A stretch of 64,000 nucleotides of DNA, taken from the NCBI GenBank assembly GCA_019671005.1, contig CM033732.1:12683932-12747931 (forward strand), read 5' to 3'. The DNA comes from Hibiscus mutabilis. Taxonomy: Eukaryota; Streptophyta; Magnoliopsida; Malvales; Malvaceae. The translations under genes were made by a program, and so were the position numbers. Positions 32,244 through 44,849 of this stretch are shown here, in pieces (position 1 is the stretch's first letter; each line of letters opens with the position of its first letter). A model generated the notes under the pieces. That model worked only from the letters and a program-made list of their open reading frames with translations. It did no database searches and was not told where the DNA came from.

Positions 32244-35200
32244 TCAACGTAATTCATCAACATACAACATATGTAAAACCTCAACCGGAGGGTCTTCGAA
32301 GACAACCACCTCCAAACTGGCTTCCGATGCGAGTTTCGCTAACCTATTCACCACCCCATTATTGCGACGCGTAACATGAGCATAGGACACGCTCCAATCC
32401 TGACTGCATAACTCCCTAACATAACTGATTAGAGCAATCGGAGTACCCTTGCGCAACTACTGTTATATCACTTTTAACGCATCCGCACTATTGGACTCAA
32501 TCACAATACGTCGAAACCCCATCTCCCGGGCAAGCTCCAAACCCGTGGCAATCCCACACAATTCTGCCTCAATCACTGAGCACCTCCCAAGGAACTTGGA
32601 GAAACCACGTAACCAAAGGTCATTGTGATCACACAAAACTCCACCACAAGAGGCATTCTCATCGGACAATGACTGAGCGCCATCTGAGTTTAATTTAATC
32701 CATCCCACTGTCGGAGGAATCCAATGACTTGCTGCAGAATAGAGAGTTGCTGGCGGTGATGCCCTTTGACACGGAGCCCCCACTACAGTATTAGAAATGG
32801 TGGTTAGCCATTTGCTTTGTATGATAACCGAGCCCCACTCCTCGACAGGGCCACCAAAAACAAGCGCATTTCGTTGGCACCACAGGTTCCAAATGACAAC
32901 CGAAAATAGTAAGTCCCAATTAGCATAGTCCTGAGCAAAATCTGCAGCCTTAGAAAGGTTTAATCCGAGCCACGATCGAAAATGAATTGACAAAAACTCA
33001 TCCAATCTTTCGGGTTTAATCAACACAGCCCATATCAGGCACGCTGCGTGACAAAGGCGTAGGACATGATCGAAATCTTCCGCATACACATGATACACCG
33101 GACACATTTCATCCAAAGTAAAATGTCGATGAGCACCCTCAATATTCGTTATAAGCTTTCCGCAACACGCTAATCACATAAAAATCTTTATCCGTTAAAG
33201 ACAGCAAAATCGATGAATGAGTTTCCATATAGGGTCAACAGTTGTCGAAAAATAACCTAAACGAACCCTGTAGGTGGATTTAACCAAAAATTGATGATCA
33301 GCCCGCTGATTCCAAATAGAGTCGTTTGGAAATAATGAAGGGCCTTTAATTGATGCAATCCGCAAGAGTACATAAAGGGGTAGCCGATGCTAAAAATGGC
33401 TCTAATTTCACTCCTTATGAGCATCAACCATCGACGCCACCACTACTCTATCAGGCACAAATCGATTGGAAACCATATGATTAACCAAGGGACCAAGATC
33501 ATGAATCCAAGCATCATACCAGAAGTCGACGAGCAAACCATTGTCCACATTCCAAACTAAATTGTCGCGTACATCACACCAAATAAAGCTCCTTATCAAT
33601 CTTTCCAAGTCGCGACAAATTTTCTTAGGCAATACCGCCGTCTGCATGGTGTAAACAGGGATAGCCGAAAGTACCGATTTTGTCATGATGCGCCCGGCTA
33701 ACGACAAATTCTTTGCCTTTCAACCACTCAATCGCTTTTGGACCATATGAATCAAATATGCATATGTTACCGAGGACACCTGGTTATGTAAAATTAGGAC
33801 TCTAAGGTGTTTGCCGAGATCCCCTACTTCTCGAAAACCAAAAGGAGCACTAATATCCCGTCTGATATGCAAAGGAACGTTAGCCGAATAAAAAATGTTT
33901 GTCTTAGCGATACTCACCTTCTGTCCTGACACAACACTAAACTGATCCAGAATATTCTGAATAAGACTTATTTGTTCGATTGATGCCTCAGCAAACAACA
34001 TGTCATCCGCAAATAAGAGATGCGAAATCACTGGACTATACTTTGAGGTATGAAACGCCTTTCACCGACCCCCAACAACTTCTACCTATATAGATTGCAT
34101 CGACCGTTTCATACATAATACGAAGAGATATGGCGATAAAGGATCACTTTGATAGATGCCTCTGGTAGGCAAAAAAGGTTCGATCACCGATCCATTCCAA
34201 AGAATCTAAATGGATACATTCGATACACAATGCATAATTAAAGAACAAAGTGAATTAGGGTTGTCAATGTCAACAGCAATATCATCGATAAAACTTCATT
34301 CAAATTTATCATAAGTTTTTTCCAAATCTATTTTTATTGTCATCCAACCCTGTTTACCAGTTTTCTTCTGCATCGAGTGAATTATATCTTGTGTTAATAT
34401 AATATTTTTCGTGATGGCTCTTTTCAATACAAAGCTCATTTGATTTTTTGAAACCCACAAAAAGACAATGTTTTAATCGATTAACAATTATCTTAGTAAT
34501 AGCTTTATAAAACACATTGCATAAACCAATTGGACGAAATTGAGTAAAACTTTCAGGTGTGGTTACCTTTGGTAGGAAGCACCAATAAGGATCGGTTAAG
34601 TGCATCAGGTAGCACTCCATCCTCAAAAACCTTCCGAATTATAGCACACATCGACAATCCAACAATATCCCAATTCCACTGATAGAACGCTACGTGCAAA
34701 CCATCCACTCTAGGAGCTTTAAGTGGACTCATGGCAAAAAAAGCATTTTTGATTTCATCGTCTGACACAGATAATCAATCGGATCTATCCCAACACAAAA
34801 GACCCACAGAAATCGCCCACGAATACTATAACTATACCCATCCGAATTAGAAGAAGAAAAAATCTCTCTGATAGAAATTTACCGCTGCATGCCAAAATTT
34901 CTCCTGATCATCACACCAATCAACACCATTAAGTCACAACCCAGATATAAGATTAGCCCGACACTGAGCCATAGTAGAAGCATAGAAAAATCTAGTGTTA
35001 CGATCCCCTTTCAGAATCTAATTGGCACAAGCCTTCTGACTCCACAAACTCTCCTCCTGATTCATAACATCCCAAAGCTCAGAACACAACTTACGTCCCA
35101 ACTCTACTAATGAATCAGAATGAGACCGAGCAAGTGCCGTATCAATCCCCTTCAAACGAGCCAGCGGTCTTTTTTTTTCTGTTTACCGATGTGTTTGAAC

Positions 35201-35907
35201 ACAGAATAATTCTAACTCTTAGCAGCGATCATAAACGACGTGATGTTGGATAATAGATCCCTCTACTACCCCATACCGATTGAAGAAAATTACGAAAAGA
35301 TGGATGCTTTTGCCAAGCAGATATATAACGAAAAGGTCGAGGATAAGAAGAACAATCCAATTCAACCATGCAGAGTAATAACGGTTTATGATCCGAACTA
35401 TTTTTTTCAAGATGACAAACATGCGAATTGGAGAATAATGACAACCAAACAATGTTCGCAAGGCAGCGATCCAATCTCTGATATAAATTTCCCCGAGACC
35501 AAGTAAATATAGGTCCCCGAAACCCATGTTTGAAAGGCCTGAATAGAAAAAAACTCCGCAAAGTGTCGACTACCCTGCACATGCGCATTCGATCCCCCTT
35601 TCCCATCATCAGCACTTAAAATCACATTAAAATCCCCTCCAACGAACCAATGAATATCTGCTCCAAGATTCAACGTTTCAAGTTGAGACCATAACCCTTT
35701 GCGCTTAGAACAAGTATGGCTCTCATACACCACGGTAAAATGAATCCACGATGCTCCAGCGCACAAACAAACCCTTCCATTAATAAACTGATTAGACAAA
35801 TAAAAAATATCCATGTCGACCTCTTCATCCCATAAAAGCCATATACCACCACTAAATTCTTGCGCCTTAATCCGAAAAGAATGAGAAAAACCAAACTTCA
35901 CAATCAC
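32244..35907 (-). pseudogene. LINE ORF2: endonuclease, reverse transcriptase, RNase H (broken)
   Basis: Open pieces fall in several frames. 35907-35219 is the endonuclease, with SGGIWLLWDEEVDMD and the catalytic GGDFNVIL. 34768-34354 is the RT start, with LKAPRVDGLH and FRPIGLCNVFYKAITKI. 34031-33720 carries the RT active site LLFADDMLFAEAS. 33707-33408 holds the AGRIMTKSVLSAIP region. 33116-32463 ends in RNase H, with GWIKLNSDGAQS and EAELCGIATGLELA; the position where relatives have ESDS reads ESNS, so a catalytic Asp is probably lost. The final piece is 32456-32244. ORF2 makes the nick and copies LINE RNA at the target. Non-functional here. Confidence 0.85.
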
Positions 35908-36348
35908 ACGATCCGTCTGTCTTCCATAGGTCTGCGGTTTAAATAAACAACAACTTTCGGCGAATGCTCACACCTAAAAAATTAAAAAAATTGCAAAATA
36001 TGGGGCTAATAGCACCCTACGTATTCCATAATAAGAACGTCATTATAAATAATAAAAAAAACACAAAACCCGTACCGATCAAGAACCATAGACTGATTAC
36101 TTGCGATCAGCAACAATATGATGAACAGTTGCATGCACCTCGGACGATGAGCCACCGAGGAAACAGTCTCAAGACTACCCTCCTGGTTTACAACAACCCT
36201 CGATAACCCATCAGGCTCTAAATCTTTACGGGCTGCAATAGAATTCAACTGCGAGTTCACATTGTCGACCCACTCGATTAGCACTGGTCGCGAAATTGTC
36301 TTTGCATATAATGCTTTACGGATCTTCAAACCTTGCCGAATATTCTTT

Positions 36349-38005
36349 TTAGCCCCATTTAGATTTTTCCACGCGGCTCTTCCTCAATAAAACCCCTTCT
36401 GAACTATGCTTCTCATGACCTTGCTCAAAAATAGACACAGCTGCATGAACCCTGCTACTGTTAGCGTGTTGATGTTCAACTACAGAAACTTGCTGACCTT
36501 CTACCATCGGCACCACCACTGCCTTACTAGCCACAGCCAGAGCGGCTTTCGATTTCTTTTTCTGGATTAGAAGTGAGATAAGAAGCATTTTTAGCGACTC
36601 CCATGGGTATACCCACTGCAGTATTTATCGACAGATGCGCACCTGCCCTTTCTTCATTTGGACCCAAGACTGACTGATGCCTACTAGGCTCCGCAAATAG
36701 CCTTCGATCCGAAACTGGAACTAATGGTTTAGTCCTCTAAAACTGACAAAGCGAGAGCCATTATTTCCCACAACCTGCTGGCCAGCCGTTTTACTCATTT
36801 GTGTAGAAGATTGTTGGCGCCGACGCCTAGTATCAACAACCATCCATGGCCCAAATAAACCCTCCAAACCACTACCTTTATCATGTATTTCACCAGCATT
36901 TGCAAAGTGATTTGAGGTACTATCATTAGGATTCACTTTGTCTGGAACACTCATACAAGACTTTTTTGAATGACCATAAATCCCACAAGCATAGCAAATA
37001 TGTTGCAAGCCCTCATATTCCAAGTTCTGAATGAAGTCATCAATCCCAATGAACAGAACAGATGTTTATTAAGATCCACAATAACTGCTAATCGTACAAA
37101 TTTGCCTCTTTCCCCAGCTTGAGCATTGTAATCCAATCTAACCATGTCCCCACAACCGCAGAAATCCGACGAAACAAATCTTTTGAGTAATACCGATATA
37201 GGAGGCCAGAAAGACGAACCCAGACAACAACATGAGACGGATGCTTCTCCGAAATAGAGAATGACCGACTCCATGGTTGAACCGTCAAATAACTACCATA
37301 AATCATCCACGGCCCTTCCTTCAAAATCTTTTCATAATCCCTAGGATCCTCAACCCTAACCAAAAAATAGTTGTTGTCTAAGTCAACCAATTGAATTTCC
37401 CCCGAGGGTTTCCACATAGCATGAATCCGATTAAGGAGAGTCTGATAACCAATGTTCCTCCCTAACAATAAAAAAATTACCATATTCTTCATGTTTAAAT
37501 CAATTTGTTCATGCACACGTTCCAAAAATTTAATCGTCAGAAATTTCCCATTGCGATTGACCATACAATCCTCATCAAGAACCACTACTTTATTTGGGTC
37601 GAGATCCAAGCTAACCTAAGCCTGCTTGCCCAACCTTGAAGAATTATTCAACATGCTGGCATACGAAACCCTAGCACCAACGTTCGGAGGAATCGATTCC
37701 TGTACTCGTTCCTGTGATAAATCAACAACCTTCACAAGAACCTCTACCTTGCCGCCTTCCTCTCCCATCTTCATCGACTCAGACATATCATCCTGAATCA
37801 AATCACCATTTTGCTCTCGCAACTTTTTACAATCACTCTGCACTTCTGCAGCAAGCGGTGACCCTGGTCTTTCCAGAACTGGACCTGACCGTATATGAGG
37901 CATTGAATTAGGAGGATGACCATTTACATTGACCGAGGGAAGCAAAGAACTTCCGCCAGCCGCCGCCCTATCGGGATCGCCATCAGAGAGCATAGGATTT
38001 TCCAT
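36349..38005 (-). pseudogene. LINE ORF1: nucleic-acid-binding protein with DUF4283 and CCHC knuckle (broken)
   Basis: The start at 38005 gives MENPMLSDGDPDRAAAGG, a low-complexity N-terminus ending in a stop near 37613. 37609-37088 is a DUF4283-type domain with FLTIKFLERVH and VEDPRDYEKILKEGPWMI. 37023-36721 has the zinc knuckle CYACGIYGHSKKSC (C-x2-C-x4-H-x4-C). 36588-36349 is a further tail. Such proteins coat the LINE RNA. Several frame changes and stops make it non-functional. Confidence 0.82.
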
Positions 38006-38082
38006 TATAAAATTTTTAAAAGCTAATTTGAGAAGGTTTAGTTTAAAAATATTATTCTTAACTTTATTTTTACTAATTTTAG

Positions 38083-38092
38083 TATTAAAAGT
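38083..38092. repeat. Candidate target-site duplication of the LINE, right
   Basis: TATTAAAAGT, identical to 32097-32106. Confidence 0.4.
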
Positions 38093-38199
38093 ATTTTTAG
38101 CTCTAAAAACTAATTTAAAAATAAGAAAGAATTGACTATATACAGTCAGGCAAGTCTGGTGTCTGGCAGCCTAAAAATGACTAAATGGTCAACGTAAAA

Positions 38200-38490
38200 T
38201 GTAACCAGAACCAACCTAAAATGCTACTAGAACATATAACATTTTAGATTGATTTGGGTAATATTTTATGTTATAATTTAAATGTTAAAAATACACAATT
38301 TAAAATATTATCCACAAAATCTAAAATATTATAAGTTTTGATAACATTTTTGATTGCAATATAAAATATATCTCACGCACAACCTAAAATATTACCCACA
38401 CACAACCTAAAATGTATCTCCACACAACCTAAAATATTATTCATACAAAATCTAAAATATTATATGTTTTGATAATATTTTTAATTGTAT
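38200..38490. repeat. Short tandem repeat built on ACCTAAAATATTA
   Basis: CACAACCTAAAATATTACC-type units of about 20-25 bp repeat between 38380 and 38460. A longer direct duplication (TCTAAAATATTATA.GTTTTGATAA) occurs at about 38320 and 38452. No coding. Confidence 0.6.
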
Positions 38491-38912
38491 GTTTTTAACG
38501 ACTTTTAAGCTACCGTTCTTTAGTCATTCTCATATTAATCTAATCTCCTTCAACCATCTCTAATTCTTTGTGCCAAAAATTAACCATTACCATTTAGAAT
38601 TAGCTTTCTTAGCTTTCAACTTCATTTTTCCTTTGATTTTTAAATAAAGTTTACATCTTACCTACAACCAGCTGGTGTGGATGAGATACTAGATTCCTTA
38701 AACAAGATGATATGTTCGAATTTTAGTGTTGTGAATGAAACAATTGGGTTGAGATCGTCCCATAATGAACTTTTACAATATCGGATTCAGATTAATCAAC
38801 GAATAGGTTAGATACCTATAGTTATACTAAAAATAAAATAAAATAACATTTTACATGTTATTACTTTTTGTTTGAAATATTTTATTTTCAGGAAAACACT
38901 TTCCCCCTTTTT

Positions 38913-40195
38913 CAGTGTTTGGTTGGGTAAAATTAATTACGGTCAATGTAATTTAAACTACAGTCAACCGGAAAAATACAAAGGACCCATGTAAATCGAC
39001 TTACCGAAAATTTGTCGGTAAGCCGCTTTTCCAAATCTATTCCTTTTTTTTTTTCCCGAACCCCTCTACTCTATCTTCTCTCATCGATCGTATCCGCGTC
39101 TCGTCGTCACTCTCCCTTCATCGGCGCTCTCCTATGTCATCTTCACCACAGGTAAGCTTCACCAAGATATGCTCTATTTTTTTTCTTCTTTTGAGAAATG
39201 GGTTCTTTTTGTTTTTGTTCAGATCTAGATTTCTTGTTAATTTTTTCACTTTATCTTGTTTTCTCTGCTTATCAACATATTTATTTTATTTTATGCTTTT
39301 ACCGTCATGTTGATTTTCATTGCTTAAGCTTAAGATTTCACACTGAATTTTATTGCTGATTTCTTTAGCGTTTTGCTAGCGAAGGGTTTGCAATATTAAG
39401 AAATTTAATGAATAGATATAAACAGATGAAGGGTATTGGGACTGAAGATTTCTGCAATGTTGATTATGATGTGATCGGGTTGTTTAGGATGGGATTTCTG
39501 GTGCTGCTAGTATTCTTTGATTATGTTTAATTGTTTGAAATGCATTTTGGAGAAGGGCTTCATACTGTTTTGTGGCAGTGATCCATTTTGGTCGGTTTTG
39601 GCTCGTGATGTGTAGTCTGATTTAACGATGTGTCTTCTTTTGATTTTAGAGGAGCATGCTCTCTAGTTTTGGGATATGTTTGGTTCTTGTAATGTGCTGA
39701 GGGGATGTACTGCAACTTTATTTTTATTTTTATTTGTGTGTGATTATTCGTGGTGCCTTGTTTTGGAAACCATTAGATAGGGGACTTGATTTTATAAATA
39801 AAAAGTTAAGTTTGTAAACCAAATCAATAAGGATAATAAATCAGAACATGCCATTTCTCAAAAAAATATTGACTTGATTTTATCGACCTTTATTCATATC
39901 ATCTACAATTATAGAAAAAATGAGAGACATTAAATTTTAATTTGATGTACTTATAAAAAATATTGTAATATATACACAACTTTACAAAAAGATAATTTTA
40001 TAATATCAATTTAACTCAATAAAAGATAAAAGAGTAATAAAATTTACGATATATGTTTTACTGTAAACAGATTTTAAAAAATATTCTTAGAAAAATTTAC
40101 CAAACAACGTATAATAGATTACACAAAAATTATAATTCATTTTTCAAAATTCATTTTCTAGAAAACCAATTACAGTGAAGCAAACGGATCCTTAA
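38913..40195 (+). other. Leader-exon-like and intron-like segment, possibly captured in a transposon
   Basis: A GC-rich, pyrimidine-rich block (about 39040-39151) ends CACCACAG|GTAAGC, like a plant 5' untranslated exon with a strong donor. It is followed by T-rich intron-like DNA. No acceptor with a coding exon follows. The edges CAGTGTTTGGTTGGG (38913) and, in reverse complement, GATCCGTTTGCTTCACTG (40192) are weak inverted repeats, so this may be a captured promoter and first exon. Confidence 0.35.
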
Positions 40196-40330
40196 TTTCA
40201 TTTAAATAAGTTTTTAAACTTTAATTGACTCTGAAATAAACTTTTAATTCTAACTTCTATCTAAATAAGCCCTTATTCTTTAATTTATATTTAAATAAAC
40301 TTTCAATAATCAATATTTTATTTGAAATAA

Positions 40331-40335
40331 GGGTC
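40331..40335. repeat. Target-site duplication of the 17-kb Gypsy element, left
   Basis: GGGTC abuts the TG of the LTR and recurs at 57683-57687. Confidence 0.9.
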
Positions 40336-41877
40336 TGTCGCGACCAATTTTGAAATCGTGTGGGTAAAAGTAGCCCGGCGATTGATCTTTTGTAAAATTA
40401 GAGTTTTTTTAACCATTTTTAATTTAATCTTGAAAATTTAGGGTTTTTCATATTAAATTGGACTTTCCTTTATTTATCCTTAAAAAAATATTTTAGAGTC
40501 GCCACCGATTATTTCGAGGTACACCGAACATCAAAAAAACAAATCAGAGATTCTGTCTTAAAAATTAGGTTCAGGAGTCGGTTACGTGTGGGGAAGGATT
40601 AGCATCCCCACAAACGCCCGTTATCGGCACCTTAATCTTACGTAGCATTTTGGAGTTTCGAATAATTATTTGAATTTAATTTATTTCATAATTATTAAAT
40701 GAATTTAAATTCCAATTGCAGATATCCTTTTATAAGTAAATTCATTTTATTCGAATATTAGATTAAAAGCACCCCATTAAGTGGCACCCGTATTCATATT
40801 TAAAAATGAATTTCCAACATAAAAGGTTTTAAATGAATGACCTTTTATTGTCTTATTCATTTTGAGTACCAACCTAAAATGGTTCTAATTAATTAATTAT
40901 TTATACTATGAATATTAATTAATTTAATGGCTTTTATGAGAAAATGACAATTGCTTGAATACATTCCATATATTTAAAGCCCTTAAATTAATAATATTCC
41001 TAATCAATTAATTGTTCTAATTAATTAAAGTACTAGTCCTAATTAAGGCTCTAACAATTAATTAAGTCAATATTATAAGTAGAAATGTATATTAAATATA
41101 CATCTTTAAAGCCAATGTTGAGATAATACCCCATTATAAACAATGGAACACCATCCAAATTTGGGCCTCAAATATTCTATTTAATATACATTTAATTAAC
41201 TACAATGTATCCTAATTAATTATTTAATTTCAATTAAAGTACTAAGTTGATATTCAATTATAAGTGTAATATATATATATATATATATTAAATATATTCA
41301 TTAAAATCCATGTTGAGATAACACCCTATTGTAAACAATAGAACATCATCCAAATTTGAATTTTAAAGTTTATATTTAATATACATTTAATTACTACAAT
41401 TTTGTATTCACTTTAATTATTGAATCCTAATTAGAGAATCTAGACTAAAGGCTCTAATAATTAATTAATACTATGCGATTAAGTCATCTAACAAATACTT
41501 CTATATGCATTAATTTAAATCATGCATTTAATCATATAAATTAAGTAATTAAAATTAAATTAATAATGAAATTAAGGATCAAATTGAAATTTTATTAAAA
41601 CTAACAGCCCAATTACAAAGAAATAGTGACTTAATTGAAATGTTTAAAACCTAAAGAGTTCAATTATAGGATGCAAGGACCAAATTGAATAGATTACAAA
41701 AGCTAGGGAAAAATTAGAGGGAAATTGGGACTAAATTGAGAGAAATCAAGACTTTGGGCAAAAACCAAAGGGGATCCATATAAAAAGACGCGGATCTAAC
41801 CCGACCAGTATATTGATGCGCGGATCTTAGCTGACCCGGTGCCAAAACGGCACTGTTTCACTCAGGCTATAAAAGGG

Positions 41878-41885
41878 GCTAAACC
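41878..41885 (+). promoter_or_regulatory. Antisense TATA box in the 3' LTR
   Basis: GGCTATAAAAGGGGC on the + strand, opposite to the element's genes, is followed about 30-60 bases on by a CT-rich leader-like stretch (CCCCCTCTCTCTTATCTCC). The same arrangement is kept in the other LTR. Confidence 0.5.
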
Positions 41886-42966
41886 GAGTTAGCTCAGCCA
41901 TTTCACCCAAATTCCCCCTCTCTCTTATCTCCCACTCCTCTCAATTCTCTCTAAAAACAAACAACCCATTCCTAGAAAATAGAACCTTTAACCGATCAAA
42001 ACTTGTGCTCATCATCTGTTCTTCCCTAAATTCATCCAAAAACCTCATTTTGATTCACTACAACACCCAAAACGATTTATTTCATGTTTCTTTTCGATCA
42101 AACCTCCATATTCACTCAAAATCCATCCATTATTCTTCACAATTTCCCCATTTGATCCTTAAAAACACAAAACCCTTTATCCAATCTGTTTCCCAATATC
42201 AAAAACCTAAAGCCTCATTCATGTTCTTAGCTGTTCTTCCCCAAACTAACAAATCCTAGAACTCTGGCTTAATTTCGCCTTAGCCACCCCTACTAGATCC
42301 ATGTCCGTCGCCCTAATCTTTTCCGATATGTTCGCTAGTCGCCGGAGCCGATGCCGGCCATCATCAGTCATTATCTCCGGTCATCTTCCTCCTCACTCTG
42401 ACCACCTTCAAAACTCCCGGCCACCGCCTACAACTTTCGGCCACCGTCTGGTTTCGGCTGGCTGTCATGAGGCGATTTTCGGCTGCCATGCCGGAACCCT
42501 AAAATACCCAAAAAAATTGTTTTTTACTTCGATTCTGCCTAAACTACTTGATCCAACAGGATCTCCCAACTTCCCCCTAGATCTACCCAAAACCGAACCA
42601 TTGCTATCATTTTGACTCCGTTAGAAACCTAAAACACTCTCTGACGACCACTCGAAATAAAACTCTGGTGACTTTTAAGATAGGTTTCCGATAACCTTTT
42701 TATTTTCCTTTACTATTTTTAGTTTTTAAACTTGGATCTAATACTTTCTTTATTTTAGTTGAAGGAAAATAAAAGGTTCGAACAAAGGACTACCTTTTGG
42801 TATAAACGGGTAGATCCGGTGATGGCGTGACTCCGACGACGGTTTATCTTCTTCGGTGACTCCTGGCTTTCCAGGTAACCCTTCGATTTTCCCTCTCTCT
42901 TCAATTATTAGGGTAATGATTGAGTAATTATTGCACTGTTCATTAATTCCCGCACTTATTCTCTCT

Positions 42967-42976
42967 CTATTTATAG
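42967..42976 (-). promoter_or_regulatory. Sense TATA box of the 3' LTR
   Basis: CTATAAATAG read on the - strand, about 350 bases inside the LTR start and about 100 bases after a CCACGTGG G-box palindrome. It is followed by a GA-rich start region. Confidence 0.6.
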
Positions 42977-43326
42977 CAGGGGTAAAAGATGCTGTCACAG
43001 CCTGTTAGCTATTGACAGTTGGCTTTGGCAAGGCTTAATCCGAGTAAAGCATGAATGAGCCAGTAGCAAGATGCCACGTGGCCATTTGGGTGGGCTAAAA
43101 AACAAAAATGTGTTTGTTTGGGCTTCTTTATCCGATAGAACACATATTTGGGCAGGAATTCAATTGTAATGGGTTTTTAGGGCTTTTTTGGGCTTTCAGG
43201 TTTTCTTGTAAAATGTAATGGACATTTAAAATGTACTATATTTCTAATTTTGGACTATTATTTATTATTTAGGCTATTTATATTATTTATTTATTTATTA
43301 AGCCCGATTAAAATTCGGGTATTACA

Positions 43327-43341
43327 GCTGCCCTTCTTTGC
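43327..43341 (-). other. Polypurine tract of the 17-kb element
   Basis: GCAAAGAAGGGCAGC on the - strand directly precedes TGTAATACCCG, the 3' LTR start. Confidence 0.85.
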
Positions 43342-44849
43342 TCATTGCTGTGGAACAAGAATGGAGCAAAGACTAAGAATACATGAATTTTGTTTGAATT
43401 CACAAGTCATCCTTTAAACAACTGAAGTTTGAAGTTGTTCTTCTAATTATGAAATTCTTCAATCTTCTGCCAAATCGTAGAGTTGAAGTTGTTATTCTCA
43501 TTTCGAAATTCTTCAACCTTCTGCCAAACTGTGGAGCCTGAAGCTATTATTCTTATTACGAAGTTCTTCATCTTCCAAAGTTCAAAATTTCTCTTGATAT
43601 TCTTCATCTTTTTGAGGTTTGAAGTTGTTCTTCTCATTATGAAATACTTCATTGCTCACTATTTTACTGATCCATCTTTCTGTAAAGGCGCTGAATAAGC
43701 AAGCTCTTCTCATTAGGAACTTCATCATTCTCTAAAATGGCAAACTCTTCTCATTAGGAGCTCATCCTCCTTCATCGGGGGAGTTATTCTCATTAGGAAC
43801 TCTACAGCAAACTTTCTCATTGGAAATTCTTCATTCTTCAAAAGGGTAAACTCTTCTCATTAGGAGCTCTTCTTTCTTTGCTGGGCGAATTCTTCTCATT
43901 AGGAATTCTTCATTCTTCAAAAGGACGAACTCTTTTCATTAGGAGCTCTTCTTTCTTTGCTGTTGGCAAATTCTTCTCATTAGGAATTCTTCATTCTTCA
44001 AAAGGCTGAACTCTTTTCATTAGGAGCTCTTCTTTCTTTATTGTTGGCAAATTCTTCTTTCTTTGCTCGGATATCGCTTGATTCGGGCATTTCTTTATCT
44101 CCTTTATTTCTATTTTTGCTGACACAACATTCTACTCAATATTCCCTTTATACACTCCTCTTCAATAGCCTAAAAATGCTAAAGTTCACCTGCATACTTC
44201 TAAACACAGTAATACCAAGAAATCATACGTTTTTCATGAATTATGCTAATCTACTTTCATGATGGTTTAGAAATAATAACAGAAAGCTCAGAATTCATGA
44301 ATTTATTGAGGCTTATCAATGGGAATACAATATATTTTGAAAAAGTCATGGCAAACTAAAACAACAAGAATCAAGAAACAAAGTCAGATCTTCGAGCATC
44401 CATAGTACGAAGGATTCATCAACCCTTTCAACCAGATGTAGCTTTGAGCTTGAGCCCTTGTCCAACAGACTTCAGCTTTGTCGAAATGTTTACCAATGTG
44501 AAATCCCTTTCAAAATACCGGGTGTCCGAGAGGTCTTAATTGTCGGATGCCTAATCACAACACATATGAGCTGCCCTTTTCAGGTTTTTCAACTCAGATC
44601 CTCCTTTGTCTTCAAGACACTCTTTGCGAGTTTTCATCTTGAACCCCTATTTTTTTAATCTTCAGTGCCCTTTTGGGTTTTCACCTTAGATTTTTATTTT
44701 GCAAAACGCCCTTTTCGGGTTTTCACTCCACTTTTTATTTTTTTTTCCTTTTTCCATCTCTTTTTTATTCTTTAACCTAATATTTTTTTAACTGAATCGG
44801 AGTTCACTGGCTTGTGCAACTCTTCACCATCAATTTCAGCTAAAATCAA
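43342..44849 (-). repeat. 3' untranslated region with two minisatellites
   Basis: Between 43430 and 43660, units of about 57-60 bp contain GAAGTTGTT.TTCTCATT and GAAATTCTTCAATCTTCTGCC. Between 43700 and 44060, units alternate AACTCTTCTCATTAGGAGCTC and AATTCTTCTCATTAGGAATTC with CTTCTTTCTTTGC spacers. 44060-44849 is unique, with no coding beyond the pol tail. Tandem repeats here are typical of Tat/Ogre elements. Confidence 0.8.

Larger units (their letters stand above)
32107..38082 (-). mobile_element. L1-type LINE retrotransposon with C-terminal RNase H, decayed
   Basis: On the - strand the order is ORF1 (DUF4283 and CCHC knuckle), endonuclease, reverse transcriptase, zinc-finger-type region, RNase H. 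That is the layout of plant L1 elements that gained an RNase H. Stops and frameshifts break both ORFs. A 10-bp candidate target duplication flanks it. No clear poly(A) tail is visible at the 3' end near 32107; the closest is a T-rich stretch on the - strand at 32145-32160. Confidence 0.82.
40336..43326 (-). repeat. 3' LTR of the 17-kb element, 2991 bp
   Basis: On the + strand it runs TGTCGCGACC...CGGGTATTACA. It aligns along its whole length with 54756-57682. On the - strand it has a G-box core CACGTG (43075-43080) about 100 bases upstream of CTATAAATAG (42967-42976). A second TATA word faces the other way at 41878-41885. Confidence 0.92.

Noticed and set aside
42005..42259. Antisense ORF in the 3' LTR with a similar ORF at 56416-56661 in the 5' LTR, downstream of the antisense TATA
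   Set aside because: The similarity follows from the LTRs being copies of each other. Many of the differences change the amino acid, so there is no sign of selection for a protein.
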